Counted from the first letter of the stretch, positions 17,610 to 27,476 are shown. The stretch is 64,000 bases of DNA from CAZTBB01 sp964611755 (GCA_964611755.1 CAZTBB010000001.1:75928-139927); one strand, 5' to 3'. The notes: generated from the letters alone by a model not told the origin. Program-made: numbers and translations.

Positions 17610-18212
17610 TTAGGCGGCGCTGCGGGATTTGAGGGCTGTGGTAATGGTTCCATCATCCAGATAATCCAGCTCGCCGCCAACCGGCACGCCATGCGCCAGA
17701 CGTGAGATATTGACATCCAGATGTTGAAGCTGGTCGGCAATATAATGCGCCGTGCTCTGGCCATCAACCGTAGCACTGAGCGCAAGAATAATCTCGCTGA
17801 TATCGTCTTGCGCATTCTCACATCGTTGAACAAGAGCATTGATACGCAGCTGATCGGGTCCAATGCCATCCAAGGCTGAGAGCAGCCCGCCTAATACATG
17901 ATAACGGCCTTTGAAGGCGCCCGTGCGTTCAATTGCCCATAGATCGCTGACTTGGGATACAACGCATAAAGCGCTTTGGTCTCTTTTGTGGTCATTGCAT
18001 ATCGTGCATGGATCACACATATCGAGATTGCCGCATTGGCCACATGTTTTAACGTTCTCGGCCGCATCTTGGAGGACATTCGCCAACGGCATCATCATGG
18101 TCTCACGCTTGTTCAAGAGATGCAGCGCTATGCGGCGCGCCGACCGGTTGCCAAGGCCGGGCAGGCTGGCAAGTGCGGAGATCAAATTATCAAGTGGCCC
18201 TTTGGGTGTCAT
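17610..18212 (-). CDS. recR: Recombination mediator RecR
   Basis: 200 residues, the family length. Order: N-terminal helix-hairpin-helix (LASLPGLGNRSARRIALHLL), a four-cysteine zinc finger (CGQCGNLDMCDPCTIC), and a Toprim domain (LCVVSQVSDLWAIERTG, then LALSATVDGQSTAHYI). With RecF and RecO it helps load RecA onto gapped single-stranded DNA. It is usually found downstream of dnaX and ybaB; here it instead follows lolA by 12 bases on the minus strand. Confidence 0.96.
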   Translation of the reverse strand: MTPKGPLDNLISALASLPGLGNRSARRIALHLLNKRETMMMPLANVLQDAAENVKTCGQCGNLDMCDPCTICNDHKRDQSALCVVSQVSDLWAIERTGAFKGRYHVLGGLLSALDGIGPDQLRINALVQRCENAQDDISEIILALSATVDGQSTAHYIADQLQHLDVNISRLAHGVPVGGELDYLDDGTITTALKSRSAA

Positions 18213-18224
18213 GACGAGAGTGCC

Positions 18225-18839
18225 CTAGTTATTAAAACGAGATCCACGTTCACTTTCCTTATTCGGATTTTTAAAGACAAACAATCCGGCTGGATGCGTG
18301 ATCCCGGTTTTAAGATAGAATAATTCAACCTCGGTAATCAAACCTTGGCCATCAATGACGCGCCATTTCTTTAGGGTAAATGGATCTTTATCAAAGGCCA
18401 GTGTCAAAGATCCGGCCAGCGGGTCATCATTTTGAACCAGAACAATCTGGTGATAAGGGCCATCGGAATTTATGCTTTTGATGCGCACATCGCCGCTGAG
18501 GCTGATATCACTGCGCAGAATAAAATCTGCCAATGTTGCGCCGATCGGGGCGTTGGTTTGCTCATCCAGTTCGGCATCATAGAAATAGATAAAGAAACCA
18601 TCGGCGACGACATAATCTTTGATGGGCAGGTCGTAATTAAAGCGCAACTTGCCCGGACGCTCTAAATAGAATGTGCCGACATATTGATCACCATTATGCG
18701 TGGTCTGAACAAAACGCGCTTGGGCTGTGTCTAGATTTTGCAAATAGGCTTCGGCCTTTTGGGCAATATCGGATTGAGTGTTCGCCGCCAATGCTTGGAG
18801 GGGCCAGATCAGGAAAGTAAGAATCAATAAGATACGCAT
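18225..18839 (-). CDS. lolA: Outer-membrane lipoprotein carrier LolA-like
   Basis: 204 residues from the ATG at 18839, which starts a clear signal peptide (MRILLILTFLIWPLQALAA); the open frame upstream overlaps the end of ftsK and is not needed. The mature protein matches LolA: YLQNLDTAQARFVQTT, GTFYLERPGKLRFNYD, VADGFFIYFYD, and later SLTLAFDKDPFTLKKWRVID. LolA ferries lipoproteins from LolCDE across the periplasm. It sits about 50 bases behind ftsK, a gene order (ftsK-lolA) common in alphaproteobacteria. Confidence 0.9.
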   Translation of the reverse strand: MRILLILTFLIWPLQALAANTQSDIAQKAEAYLQNLDTAQARFVQTTHNGDQYVGTFYLERPGKLRFNYDLPIKDYVVADGFFIYFYDAELDEQTNAPIGATLADFILRSDISLSGDVRIKSINSDGPYHQIVLVQNDDPLAGSLTLAFDKDPFTLKKWRVIDGQGLITEVELFYLKTGITHPAGLFVFKNPNKESERGSRFNN

Positions 18840-18891
18840 AAAATAAGAGATAGAGCGTTTTAAGCATCTTGAAAAGGGTTTTGGCTTAACT

Positions 18892-21363
18892 TTATTCTTC
18901 GCCGCTCCAATCACCCACAAGAACATCACGTTTGCCCGTCGGGCTGGCTTTGGAGATAACACCTTGGCGCTCCATTTCTTCGATAATGCGCGCGGCTCGG
19001 TTATACCCGATTTGCAAATATCGTTGTACAAAGCTGGTGGATGCTTTCTGCTCTTTAGCCACTAAGGCCACGGCTTGATCATAGAGCTCGTCTACACTGT
19101 TTGATCCTCCGCCGGCATCACCGTCACCAAACATAGCATTCATGACTTCGCTATCACCAAAATCACTTTCTTGTGTGACGCTTTCAATATAATTCGGCTC
19201 ACCCTGCAGCTTGAGATGTTCCACGACATTTTCAACCTCATCATCGGATACGAACGGGCCATGCACACGTTTGACCTGCCCGCCGGGAGCCATATAAAGC
19301 ATGTCACCCATCCCTAGAAGCTGTTCGGCGCCGCCTTCACCAAGGATAGTGCGGCTATCTACTTTGGAGGTCACTTGGAAACTGATACGGGTCGGGAAGT
19401 TGGCTTTGATCACGCCGGTAATGACATCAACCGATGGGCGCTGCGTGGCCATGATCAAATGGATACCGGCTGCCCGCGCCATTTGAGCCAGACGCTGAAT
19501 TGCGCTTTCGACATCCTTGCCGGCCACGAGCATCAAATCGGCAAATTCATCAACGATGATAACAATATAAGGCAGCTCTGTCAGATCGAGCGGCTGCTCT
19601 TCATAGATTGGCTTACCAGTGCCCGGATCAAATCCGGTTTGGACTTTGCGCATCAGCGCCTCGCCTTTATCGCGGGCTTCTTTGAGGCGTGCATTATAGC
19701 CTTCGATATTGCGTACACCGAGTTTGGACATGGCGCGGTAGCGTTCTTCCATCTCCTGCACCGCCCATTTCAGTGAAACAACAGCCTTGCCAGGCTCGGT
19801 CACAACAGGGCAGAGCAGATGCGGAATATCGTTATAAACGGAAAGCTCCAGCATTTTCGGATCAATCATAATAAAGCGGCATTTCTCCGGCGGCAGGCCA
19901 TAAAGCAGGGAGAGGATCATGGTATTGATCCCAACCGATTTACCGGATCCCGTTGTTCCGGCCACAAGCAAATGCGGCATTTTGGCAAGGTCGGCAATGA
20001 CAGGCTGGCCGCCAATGTCCTTTCCAAGAATAAGCGGAAGCTTGGCTTTGGTTTTGGCAAAATCTTGCGTGGTCAGAAGCTCTTTGAGGTAGACGATCTG
20101 GCGATCTTTGTTCGGCAACTCAATCCCGATCACATTGCGCCCCGGCACAACGGCCGCGCGCACAGAGATAGCCGACATGGAGCGGGCAATATCATCGCTC
20201 AGGGAAATAACGCGGGCACTTTTAACGCCGGGAGCTGGCTCAAGCTCATAGAGCGTGACAACGGGGCCGGGGTGAATAGAGACGATATCGCCTTCAACAT
20301 TGAAATCACCCAGAACATTCCCGAGTAGCTCGGCATTTTGACGCAGGGCGCGCTCATCCGGACGTGCTTCAATGACAGTATCGGGCGGTGATTGAATAAG
20401 ATCGAGAGGCGGGAATTCCCAATCGCTTTGCACTCCATCCAGCGAAAAGCGCGGCTGGATTGTTTGGTGCGCAGTGCTTTGTTGTGCGGCCATGACCGGA
20501 ATATCAGCGTGCGGTTTTGGCGGATCAATGGGATCTGCAATGGCCGGTTCCTCGGCAATGCGCGCTGCAGCTGCGGAGGCGGGCGCTTTGGTGCGCGGTG
20601 CTTTTGGTTTTGTTGGAATCTTGATCTGAGGCGCTTGATAAGAGGGATCATTATAACGACGGATCCAACCATAAAACGCCATAGAGATATTCCATAGCAA
20701 AACCAGAAATGATATGACGCGATCTTTGATCCAGCCGCCAATCATACGCATTTCCGAGAAGGTCACAGCGCAGGCATAAATCAGTGCGCTCAAGGCAATG
20801 ATGCCGGCTATAGAGGCAATCACGAGCGGTGAAATCATATCATGCATGGACATGCCAAAATGCGAGAGGGTATTCATCAAAATCGTACCGGCCGTGCCGC
20901 CAAGATAAGGATGTGTCAGAGTGTCTCCGGCCGGCCATTGCGCGAGTGCAAGGCTGGAGCCTATACAGGCGATAATCATGGTTAATATGCGCAGTGGGAA
21001 AGGGCGCATGCTTTGGCGTAAAAACATACGCCCGCCCCAAAACATAAAGGTGATGCTCATGGCAAAACTTCCAAAACCGATGGTTTGCATAAACAAATCA
21101 GCAAGATAAGAGCCCGGCAATCCGGCCCAGTTATGGATGGAGGTTACGGTCTCGGCGGCGGTATTCATGGAAGGGTCGCGATGATCATAGCTGGCAAAGG
21201 CAACAAGGCTTATGATCCCGCAAATAAAGAAAAATCCGGCAAATACATCCACAATACGGCGCGCGATAAAGGCCTGCACGCTTTCGGGTAAAGCGGAGAG
21301 CAGAAAATGGCTTTTATTTTTCGTTGATCGTCTGGGAGAGCGGGTAGCGCGCGCGCGGGCCAT
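18892..21363 (-). CDS. ftsK: DNA translocase FtsK
   Basis: 823 residues from the ATG at 21363, which has AAAGGA eight bases upstream; the frame continues to 21423 without a ribosome site. Four to five membrane segments fill the first ~200 residues, followed by a Pro/Ala-rich linker (PKAPRTKAPASAAAARIAEE), the RecA-like motor with Walker A GTTGSGKSVG (near 470) and Walker B YIVIIVDEFADLM, and the C-terminal gamma winged helix (SFVQRYLQIGYNRAARIIEE) that reads KOPS. It coordinates terminus segregation and dimer resolution with septation. It is transcribed with lolA and recR downstream. Confidence 0.96.
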   Translation of the reverse strand: MARARATRSPRRSTKNKSHFLLSALPESVQAFIARRIVDVFAGFFFICGIISLVAFASYDHRDPSMNTAAETVTSIHNWAGLPGSYLADLFMQTIGFGSFAMSITFMFWGGRMFLRQSMRPFPLRILTMIIACIGSSLALAQWPAGDTLTHPYLGGTAGTILMNTLSHFGMSMHDMISPLVIASIAGIIALSALIYACAVTFSEMRMIGGWIKDRVISFLVLLWNISMAFYGWIRRYNDPSYQAPQIKIPTKPKAPRTKAPASAAAARIAEEPAIADPIDPPKPHADIPVMAAQQSTAHQTIQPRFSLDGVQSDWEFPPLDLIQSPPDTVIEARPDERALRQNAELLGNVLGDFNVEGDIVSIHPGPVVTLYELEPAPGVKSARVISLSDDIARSMSAISVRAAVVPGRNVIGIELPNKDRQIVYLKELLTTQDFAKTKAKLPLILGKDIGGQPVIADLAKMPHLLVAGTTGSGKSVGINTMILSLLYGLPPEKCRFIMIDPKMLELSVYNDIPHLLCPVVTEPGKAVVSLKWAVQEMEERYRAMSKLGVRNIEGYNARLKEARDKGEALMRKVQTGFDPGTGKPIYEEQPLDLTELPYIVIIVDEFADLMLVAGKDVESAIQRLAQMARAAGIHLIMATQRPSVDVITGVIKANFPTRISFQVTSKVDSRTILGEGGAEQLLGMGDMLYMAPGGQVKRVHGPFVSDDEVENVVEHLKLQGEPNYIESVTQESDFGDSEVMNAMFGDGDAGGGSNSVDELYDQAVALVAKEQKASTSFVQRYLQIGYNRAARIIEEMERQGVISKASPTGKRDVLVGDWSGEE

Positions 21364-21621
21364 GATGTGATCCTTTACACAAAAATTTGAGTACTTTAGA
21401 GGTGTAATGCCGAAAACCGGCAAGATTATGGTGAAATGCCACGTTTAACTATAGCGTTTTTGAGCCTAAAAAACAAATCTTAAGCGCGCGGAAGGGCTTA
21501 ATTTACAGGCATTTTTAGCCGTTTATATCCTGTTTTTATGATTTGTGTTCTCACCCAACTCGTGATTAAATAATATCAGGGATTAAAGATTGGTTTTCAT
21601 ACAGTTAGCGAGTGAAGGACA

Positions 21622-22026
21622 ATGGCTGAGGCACAAGACGATACCCAGGTTGAATACCGTATTATTGCGCATTTGAATACAAAGGCGGCACAAGAAGCTG
21701 GAAAAGACAAAGAAGAATCCGAGCTGTCGAAGAATATGAATGAGACAATCTCGAAGGCGGAGGCCATGCTCGAGACGGGTAAATATACCAAAGTCGAAGT
21801 CATGCAAAAATATTTCGAGCCGAAAACCAGCCGTAATATCGAGATGGTGCTCAAATCATTCGAAGCCGGTGATAAAAAACCAATTAGTACGACGACAATT
21901 CTGGCGATTGGTATTATCTGTGCCTTTATTGCTTTTGGTGCGAGCTATTTCATCGGTAAGAGCATGGCACCAGCGCCTGCGCAAGAGACACATGAGGCAG
22001 GCGACACCCACGCTGAAGAAGAATAG
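21622..22026 (+). CDS. Unrecognised small C-terminally anchored membrane protein
   Basis: 134 residues: a charged, helical cytoplasmic part (1-88), one membrane segment (about 91-111, TTILAIGIICAFIAFGASYF) and a short acidic/His tail (QETHEAGDTHAEEE). GTGAAGGA precedes the ATG at 21622. It ends eight bases before the fmt start and may be co-transcribed with it. No known family is apparent; the helical part (ELSKNMNETISKAEAMLETG) looks like a protein interaction domain. Confidence 0.65.
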   Translation: MAEAQDDTQVEYRIIAHLNTKAAQEAGKDKEESELSKNMNETISKAEAMLETGKYTKVEVMQKYFEPKTSRNIEMVLKSFEAGDKKPISTTTILAIGIICAFIAFGASYFIGKSMAPAPAQETHEAGDTHAEEE

Positions 22027-22033
22027 GCCATTC

Positions 22034-22960
22034 GTGTCAGATCCACTCAATATCATTTTTATGGGCACTCCGGATTTTGCCGCCGTGGCGCTGCAAGCTC
22101 TGATCGATTCTCCGCATCATGTTATCGCTGCCTATTCTCAGCCCCCCCGTCCTAAAGGACGTGGCCATCAGGTGCAAAAATCACCCGTACATCTTTTGGC
22201 TGAACAACATGATATTCCGATCTACACGCCTAAAACTGTAAAAAGCGAGCAAGCGCAAAGCGAGTTTGCGGCGCTCGGCGCTGATATCGCGATCGTTGCG
22301 GCCTATGGTTTGATCTTGCCCAAAGCCATATTGGAAGCACCAAAACTTGGCTGTTTGAATATTCATGCATCGCTTCTGCCGCGCTGGCGCGGCGCGGCGC
22401 CTATTCAATACGCGATCTGGCAGGGCGATGAGGAAAGCGGCGTGACCATCATGCAAATGGATGAAGGGCTAGATACGGGTGATATGCTCTCAAAGCGATC
22501 CATCTCTCTTGGCCCGGAAATGGATGCACCGACGCTGCATGATGCATTGGCCGCTATGGGCGCCGAGATGACCACCGAGATACTGGATCAATTGGCATCA
22601 GGGCAGGTTTTAGAGGGTGAGAAACAAGATGATTCCATATCAAGCTATGCGTCTATGCTCAAAAAATCAGATGGCCAGATTGATTGGAATCAGAGCGCAG
22701 AGCAGATTGATCGTCAGGTTCGTGCTCTTAATCCGTGGCCGGGGACATTTGCCGAGATTCAGGGGCGGCGTTTTAAGATAGGGGCTGTAAAATTATTGGA
22801 TGGTACGCAGGCAGACGGGCATGCTGGAACGCTGGTTGATAAGACTGGGCGAGTGATATGCGGACAGCAAAGCGCGCTTCAAATTCTAACGCTCCAACCC
22901 GAGGGCAAAAAGCCGATGGATATAGTGGCGGCCATCAATGGTGGTTACCTGACGCTATAG
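22034..22960 (+). CDS. fmt: Methionyl-tRNA formyltransferase
   Basis: 308 residues from a GTG at 22034, seven bases after the preceding stop; a large in-frame upstream extension overlaps the preceding gene in another frame and is not real. Motifs: IIFMGTPDFAAVALQ, the flexible loop region PPRPKGRGHQVQKSPV, the catalytic NIHASLLPRWRGAAPIQ and DEGLDTGDML, and a C-terminal OB-fold domain (LNPWPGTFAEIQGRRFKIG). It formylates initiator Met-tRNA using 10-formyl-THF. The usual partner def is not adjacent. Confidence 0.95.
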   Translation: MSDPLNIIFMGTPDFAAVALQALIDSPHHVIAAYSQPPRPKGRGHQVQKSPVHLLAEQHDIPIYTPKTVKSEQAQSEFAALGADIAIVAAYGLILPKAILEAPKLGCLNIHASLLPRWRGAAPIQYAIWQGDEESGVTIMQMDEGLDTGDMLSKRSISLGPEMDAPTLHDALAAMGAEMTTEILDQLASGQVLEGEKQDDSISSYASMLKKSDGQIDWNQSAEQIDRQVRALNPWPGTFAEIQGRRFKIGAVKLLDGTQADGHAGTLVDKTGRVICGQQSALQILTLQPEGKKPMDIVAAINGGYLTL

Positions 22961-23011
22961 CCGGCATAAAAAGCCTTGCGTGCTGTATCAATAATACCAT
23001 AACATTATCGA

Positions 23012-23662
23012 ATGGATTTTTTACTCGAGCTTTTAGCGATTGTTTTCATTGTGTTTTTAGCGGCGGCCTCACCCGGCCCTGACTTTGTTATATCTGTGCG
23101 CAACTCTGTGCTGCATTCCCGCAAGGCCGGGATTATGACGGCTTTTGGCATTGGCGCGGGTAATCTTATACATGTGACCTATTGTATTATGGGGATTGCG
23201 GCCTTGATCGCCAGCTCCGTGACGTTGTTTAATATCATCAAATATGTTGGTGCCGCTTACCTCATCTATATTGGATACAAAGCCTTGCGCTCCAAAGGCT
23301 ATGACAACGAGCGTGTCATCACCGATGATGAAAAAATATCCGGAGATAGCCGCGTTGATATTGGCGCCTTCAAGGCCTTCAAGAACGGACTATTAACCAA
23401 TTTGCTCAATCCCAAAGCAACGATGTTCTGGTTTGCCTTGTTTACACAGATTATTCAGCCCGGCACTGTGTTAATCGAAAAAGCAATCATGGGCAGCGTC
23501 TCATGTTTGGTGGTTACAATATGGTTTTGCGGTGTTGCGGTCATTCTTAATCAACGAACAATCCGCCGCGCCTTCATGAGTATGGCGGCATGGATTGACC
23601 GTGTCTGTGGCGCGGCGTTGATTGCGCTGGGGATTAAGCTGGCACTGAGTAAATCAGCATAA
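23012..23662 (+). CDS. LysE/RhtB family amino-acid exporter
   Basis: 216 residues with five or six membrane segments. The N-terminal SPGPDFVISVRNSVLHSRKAG and later FKNGLLTNLLNPKATMFW are hallmark LysE/RhtB motifs. Members export amino acids (threonine, homoserine, lysine and others) from the cytosol; the substrate cannot be deduced. It follows fmt by 51 bases and precedes lptB by 38 bases. Confidence 0.9.
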   Translation: MDFLLELLAIVFIVFLAAASPGPDFVISVRNSVLHSRKAGIMTAFGIGAGNLIHVTYCIMGIAALIASSVTLFNIIKYVGAAYLIYIGYKALRSKGYDNERVITDDEKISGDSRVDIGAFKAFKNGLLTNLLNPKATMFWFALFTQIIQPGTVLIEKAIMGSVSCLVVTIWFCGVAVILNQRTIRRAFMSMAAWIDRVCGAALIALGIKLALSKSA

Positions 23663-23700
23663 AACTGGAAATATAATTTAAAAGGCACTATATAAGCCCC

Positions 23701-24489
23701 ATGTTTGGAAAAAAGGATAAAAACCAGAAGAGCCAATTGCCGCCAAAAGCACGCATCAAAGAGGTGCCCAAAGGCTTGGTGGCTTCGCACCTCTCCAAGA
23801 GTTATAAGAAGCGCCCTGTCCTGCGTGATGTCAGCATGCAAGTGCAGCGCGGTGAAGCGGTGGCTTTGCTTGGCCCGAATGGTGCGGGTAAAACAACATG
23901 CTTTTATATCATTACCGGCCTGATTAATCCTGATGGCGGCTATATCTTGATTGATGGGCAGGACGTTACAAACCTGCCAATGTATCGCCGCTCGCGCATG
24001 GGCGTTGGATATTTGCCGCAGGAGACATCCATCTTCCGTGGCCTGAGCGTCGAAGATAATCTGCGTGCTGTGATTGAATCACAAAATCTAAGCCTCGAAG
24101 ATCAGGAATTAATGCTCGAGGATTTGCTCGCTGAATTTGGCGTGGAGCATTTGCGCCGTACACCTGCTATGGCTCTATCCGGTGGTGAGCGACGCCGCGT
24201 TGAGATTGCCCGCGCTCTGGCCGCGCGCCCTGACTTTATTTTGCTGGATGAGCCTTTGGCCGGGATTGACCCGATCGCGGTGAGCGATATCCGTAACCTG
24301 ATTGCGCATCTGAAAAATCGCGGCATTGGCGTTTTGATTACGGATCACAATGTCCGTGATTGTTTGGGCATTGTTGACCGTGCCTATATCTTGCATGATG
24401 GCAATGTCATGGCCGAGGGCAGCGCGGAAGAGATTGTCGAACATGATGATGTGCGCCGTGTCTATCTGGGCGAGAGCTTTAGCCTGTAA
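23701..24489 (+). CDS. lptB: LPS export ABC transporter ATPase LptB
   Basis: 262 residues: a short basic N-terminal extension (about 25 residues) and one ABC ATPase domain with Walker A GPNGAGKTT, Q-loop YLPQETSIFRGLSVEDN (LptB-typical), signature LSGGERRR and Walker B FILLDEPLAGIDP. LptB dimerises and powers LptFG extraction of LPS. The lptB-rpoN-hpf-ptsN order is widely conserved in proteobacteria; here lptA and lptC are in a separate operon and an acetyltransferase gene lies between lptB and rpoN. Confidence 0.95.
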   Translation: MFGKKDKNQKSQLPPKARIKEVPKGLVASHLSKSYKKRPVLRDVSMQVQRGEAVALLGPNGAGKTTCFYIITGLINPDGGYILIDGQDVTNLPMYRRSRMGVGYLPQETSIFRGLSVEDNLRAVIESQNLSLEDQELMLEDLLAEFGVEHLRRTPAMALSGGERRRVEIARALAARPDFILLDEPLAGIDPIAVSDIRNLIAHLKNRGIGVLITDHNVRDCLGIVDRAYILHDGNVMAEGSAEEIVEHDDVRRVYLGESFSL

Positions 24490-24509
24490 ATGTTATCCAA
24501 GGTTTGTCA

Positions 24510-25046
24510 TTGACTGAAAATCTTATCGTACCTGATCTCACAACTAAAAGGCTCCATTTGGAGCCTCTAACAGATGAGCATGCGGAGGGAATGTTTACCC
24601 TCTGGTCAGATGCCCGTGTCTGCCTGTATTCCGGTGAGGTAACGGATCGCAACGGTGCTATCATTGATGTTCCGGTCAAAACACGCAATGACAGTAATCG
24701 TATTCTCGATTTCTGGAGTGCAGCTCAGCGCGATGGATGGGGCATGCGTTGGGCGATCCTGGTTGATGCAGGAACGCGAACATTTGCGGGAACAATCGGT
24801 TTTAATAGATTGGGCATTGATAGCGAGATAGCGTTTCATCTTGTGCCGGCCTTTTGGGGGCAGGGTATCATGACCGAAGCCGCTCAAGCCGCTATTGATT
24901 GGGCGAGCGCGAATGAGGCGCAACAAATTTGCGCGTTCATAGAAGATGAAAATATCAATTCAATCAAGCTGGCGCAGCGTTTGGGTATGCAAAAAACCGA
25001 TATAACACAAAATGGCGGGGCGCATTGCTACGTGAAGAAAATTTAA
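24510..25046 (+). CDS. GNAT-family N-acetyltransferase (RimJ/RimL type)
   Basis: 178 residues from a TTG at 24510, chosen because AAGG lies seven bases upstream; TTG 24504 is an alternative. The domain begins with TKRLHLEPLTDEHAEGMF and has the acetyl-CoA-binding region IAFHLVPAFWGQGIMTEAA, followed by FIEDENINSIKLAQRLGM, the pattern of the RimJ/RimL ribosomal-protein and small-molecule acetyltransferases. The gene interrupts the otherwise conserved lptB-rpoN neighbourhood. Substrate unknown. Confidence 0.82.
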   Translation: MTENLIVPDLTTKRLHLEPLTDEHAEGMFTLWSDARVCLYSGEVTDRNGAIIDVPVKTRNDSNRILDFWSAAQRDGWGMRWAILVDAGTRTFAGTIGFNRLGIDSEIAFHLVPAFWGQGIMTEAAQAAIDWASANEAQQICAFIEDENINSIKLAQRLGMQKTDITQNGGAHCYVKKI

Positions 25047-25203
25047 TAGCCCACCCCACCCCCTCATTTCATGAAAACGAACTGAGTAACTCTGAAAATG
25101 AAAATATTTCAGTGCCTTAGGCCATGATTATTGAGGCACATTTTTATGCATTTTTGCCAAAATCCCTATGGAAGCGTTTCTGGAGGAATGGTAAAATAAA
25201 AAT

Positions 25204-26694
25204 ATGAATAAGATCACGCAGTCTCTCGATCTCAGACAATCTCAATCGCTTGTAATGACGCCGCAACTCCAGCAGGCGATCAAGCTTTTGCAGCTCAATA
25301 ATATGGAGCTGGCGGAGTTTGTCGAAGAGGAGCTGGCGACCAATCCTCTCTTGGAAAAAGATGAACGCCCTCTGGATGGCAGTGATCAGGATGAAGCGCC
25401 CACCAATGCGGAGCCATCATCAGATAGCGGGGATAATGATGCGGGCGATGCAGACGTCGAGGCGGCCTTTGATCAAGCCTATGAAAGCGCGGATGGCGGT
25501 CAGGATTTTGATGCGGGATCATCCATGGCCGATATGGGTTCCGGCGGGAATTTGAAATTCGAGGATTCCGAGAATTCATTCGAGAACCGGATGAGTTCGG
25601 AGACCACCTTGCGGGATCATCTTTTAGAGCAGCTCTTTATTGAATTTGATGACCCGCGCGATCGCATGATTGGAACACTTTTGATCGATCAGCTAGATGA
25701 AAGCGGTTATATCCGTGAAGAACAAAATGCATTGGCCGAGCGTTTGGGGTGCTCGGAAGATCGCATTGAGCGCTTGTTGAATGTCATGAAAACGTTTGAT
25801 CCTACGGGCATTTGTGCCAAAGATCTGGCCGAGTGTCTGGCGCTTCAATTAGAGGAGCGTGGGCAGCTGGATGCGCCTATGCAGATTTTGATTGATAATC
25901 TAAACTTGCTCGGTGATCACGATTTTACGGCTTTGGCGAAAAAATGTGATGTAAACGAGACATATCTGGCGGATATGATTGCAGAGATTAAAGCCCTCAA
26001 TCCCAAGCCTGCCGGTGATTTTGATCATTTGGTCGTGCAAACGGCCATTCCTGATGTGCTGATGAAGCGCATGCCGAAGAATTTGGGTGGTGGTTGGCGT
26101 GTGGAATTGAATGCGGAGACATTGCCACGCGTTTTGGTAAATCAGGAATATTATGCGCAAGTGGCCGGCGCATCGAAGGATAAGAAAGACCGTGAATATA
26201 TCACCACGCAGCTTAATTCGGCGAACTGGCTGGTGAAGGCGCTCGACCAGCGTGCCCACACAATTTTGAAAGTGGCCTCTGAGATCGTGGAACAACAAGA
26301 AGCTTTCTTTAATTACGGGATTGAATTTCTCAAGCCGCTTGTCCTGCGCGATATCGCCGAAGAGATCGAGATGCATGAAAGCACGGTCAGCCGTGTGACG
26401 ACCAATAAATTTATCGGCACGCCGCGCGGTATTTTTGAGCTGAAATATTTCTTTTCATCGTCTTTGGGCGGCGATGGCGGATCGCCTGCACATTCATCCG
26501 AAGCAGTGAAGGCAAAAATCAAATCAATGATTGATGCAGAAGATCCGAAGAAAATCCTCTCGGATGATAAGATTGTCGTGATGCTCAAAGACGAAGGCAT
26601 TGATATTGCCCGCCGCACTGTGGCCAAATACCGCGAAGCCATGCATATTCCGTCTTCTGTTCAGCGCCGTAAGCAAAAGAAAAACCTGAACTAG
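25204..26694 (+). CDS. rpoN: RNA polymerase sigma-54 factor
   Basis: 496 residues. Region I has the Gln-rich activator-interaction segment (LDLRQSQSLVMTPQLQQAIK), region II is an acidic linker (about 58-120, many Asp/Glu), and region III contains the core-binding domain, the helix-turn-helix (DIAEEIEMHESTVSRVTTNK) and the RpoN box ARRTVAKYRE for the -24 element. It directs transcription from -24/-12 promoters that need bEBP activators. It precedes hpf, as in many proteobacteria. No bEBP is encoded in the window. Confidence 0.97.
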   Translation: MNKITQSLDLRQSQSLVMTPQLQQAIKLLQLNNMELAEFVEEELATNPLLEKDERPLDGSDQDEAPTNAEPSSDSGDNDAGDADVEAAFDQAYESADGGQDFDAGSSMADMGSGGNLKFEDSENSFENRMSSETTLRDHLLEQLFIEFDDPRDRMIGTLLIDQLDESGYIREEQNALAERLGCSEDRIERLLNVMKTFDPTGICAKDLAECLALQLEERGQLDAPMQILIDNLNLLGDHDFTALAKKCDVNETYLADMIAEIKALNPKPAGDFDHLVVQTAIPDVLMKRMPKNLGGGWRVELNAETLPRVLVNQEYYAQVAGASKDKKDREYITTQLNSANWLVKALDQRAHTILKVASEIVEQQEAFFNYGIEFLKPLVLRDIAEEIEMHESTVSRVTTNKFIGTPRGIFELKYFFSSSLGGDGGSPAHSSEAVKAKIKSMIDAEDPKKILSDDKIVVMLKDEGIDIARRTVAKYREAMHIPSSVQRRKQKKNLN

Positions 26695-26802
26695 TATTTT
26701 ATTTTATTCTTGCTCATTTTCTTCCCCACAGCGCTTTAAAACCATGATATAATGTGATCATATCCTATGAAAATCATTGAAGAAACGTAAGGAAAGAACG
26801 CA

Positions 26803-27441
26803 ATGGAACTCACTGTTCAAGGCAAGCAAATGGACATTGGTGATGCGCTGCGCACGCATGTCACCGACAAAATGACAGATATTTCAGAAAAATACTTTAA
26901 TCATACGACGGGCACGACAGTGACTTTCGCCAAGGAAGGCCACGGCCATCAAAATATTCGCGTCAGTATTTCTGTGATGGTTGGCAAGAATATTTATATC
27001 AATTCCGAGGCAGAAGAGAGCGATGCTTATGGTGCCTTTGATCAGGCAGCTGAAAAAGCGGCCAAACGTCTGCGCCGTTACAAAAAGAAATTGCGCGATC
27101 ACCATGAGCGCACTATCAAAACGCCTGAAGCAGAAATTATCAAGGCGCGTAACTATGTACTCGCCGTGCAGGCTGATGATGTTCAGGATGATGACTCAGA
27201 CGATGGTGTGCCCGAGGGGGATGATCCGGCCGTGATTGCCGAGATGACAACACCAATTGAAACGATGAGTGTATCCGATGCGGTGATGCGTTTGGATCTA
27301 TCCGGTGAAAATGCATTGCTCTTTTATAACTCAAAAAATAACGAGTTGAATTTGGTTTACCGCCGTAAAGATGGCAATGTTGGCTGGATCGATCCTGAAA
27401 TTGCGGGGGCTGGAAATAATTCAAAACTAAAGGCTGTTTAA
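26803..27441 (+). CDS. hpf: Ribosome hibernation promoting factor, long form
   Basis: 212 residues. The N-terminal S30AE domain (1-105: MELTVQGKQMDIGDALRTHV, AFDQAAEKAAKRLRRYKKKL) is joined by an acidic linker to the C-terminal dimerisation domain (about 155-205: MSVSDAVMRLDLSGENALLF, NLVYRRKDGNVGWI). The long form dimerises 70S ribosomes into 100S particles in stationary phase. AAGGAAAG lies before the ATG. It is followed by a strong terminator and then by the PtsN-like gene. Confidence 0.95.
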   Translation: MELTVQGKQMDIGDALRTHVTDKMTDISEKYFNHTTGTTVTFAKEGHGHQNIRVSISVMVGKNIYINSEAEESDAYGAFDQAAEKAAKRLRRYKKKLRDHHERTIKTPEAEIIKARNYVLAVQADDVQDDDSDDGVPEGDDPAVIAEMTTPIETMSVSDAVMRLDLSGENALLFYNSKNNELNLVYRRKDGNVGWIDPEIAGAGNNSKLKAV

Positions 27442-27476
27442 AGCACTCTTTTTGTAATCCACAATTTTTTGTGTTT

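Noticed and set aside
21740..22033. N-terminal extension of the fmt frame
   Set aside because: It overlaps the preceding small membrane-protein gene in another frame and is Arg/Ser-rich; the fmt domain begins just after the GTG at 22034.
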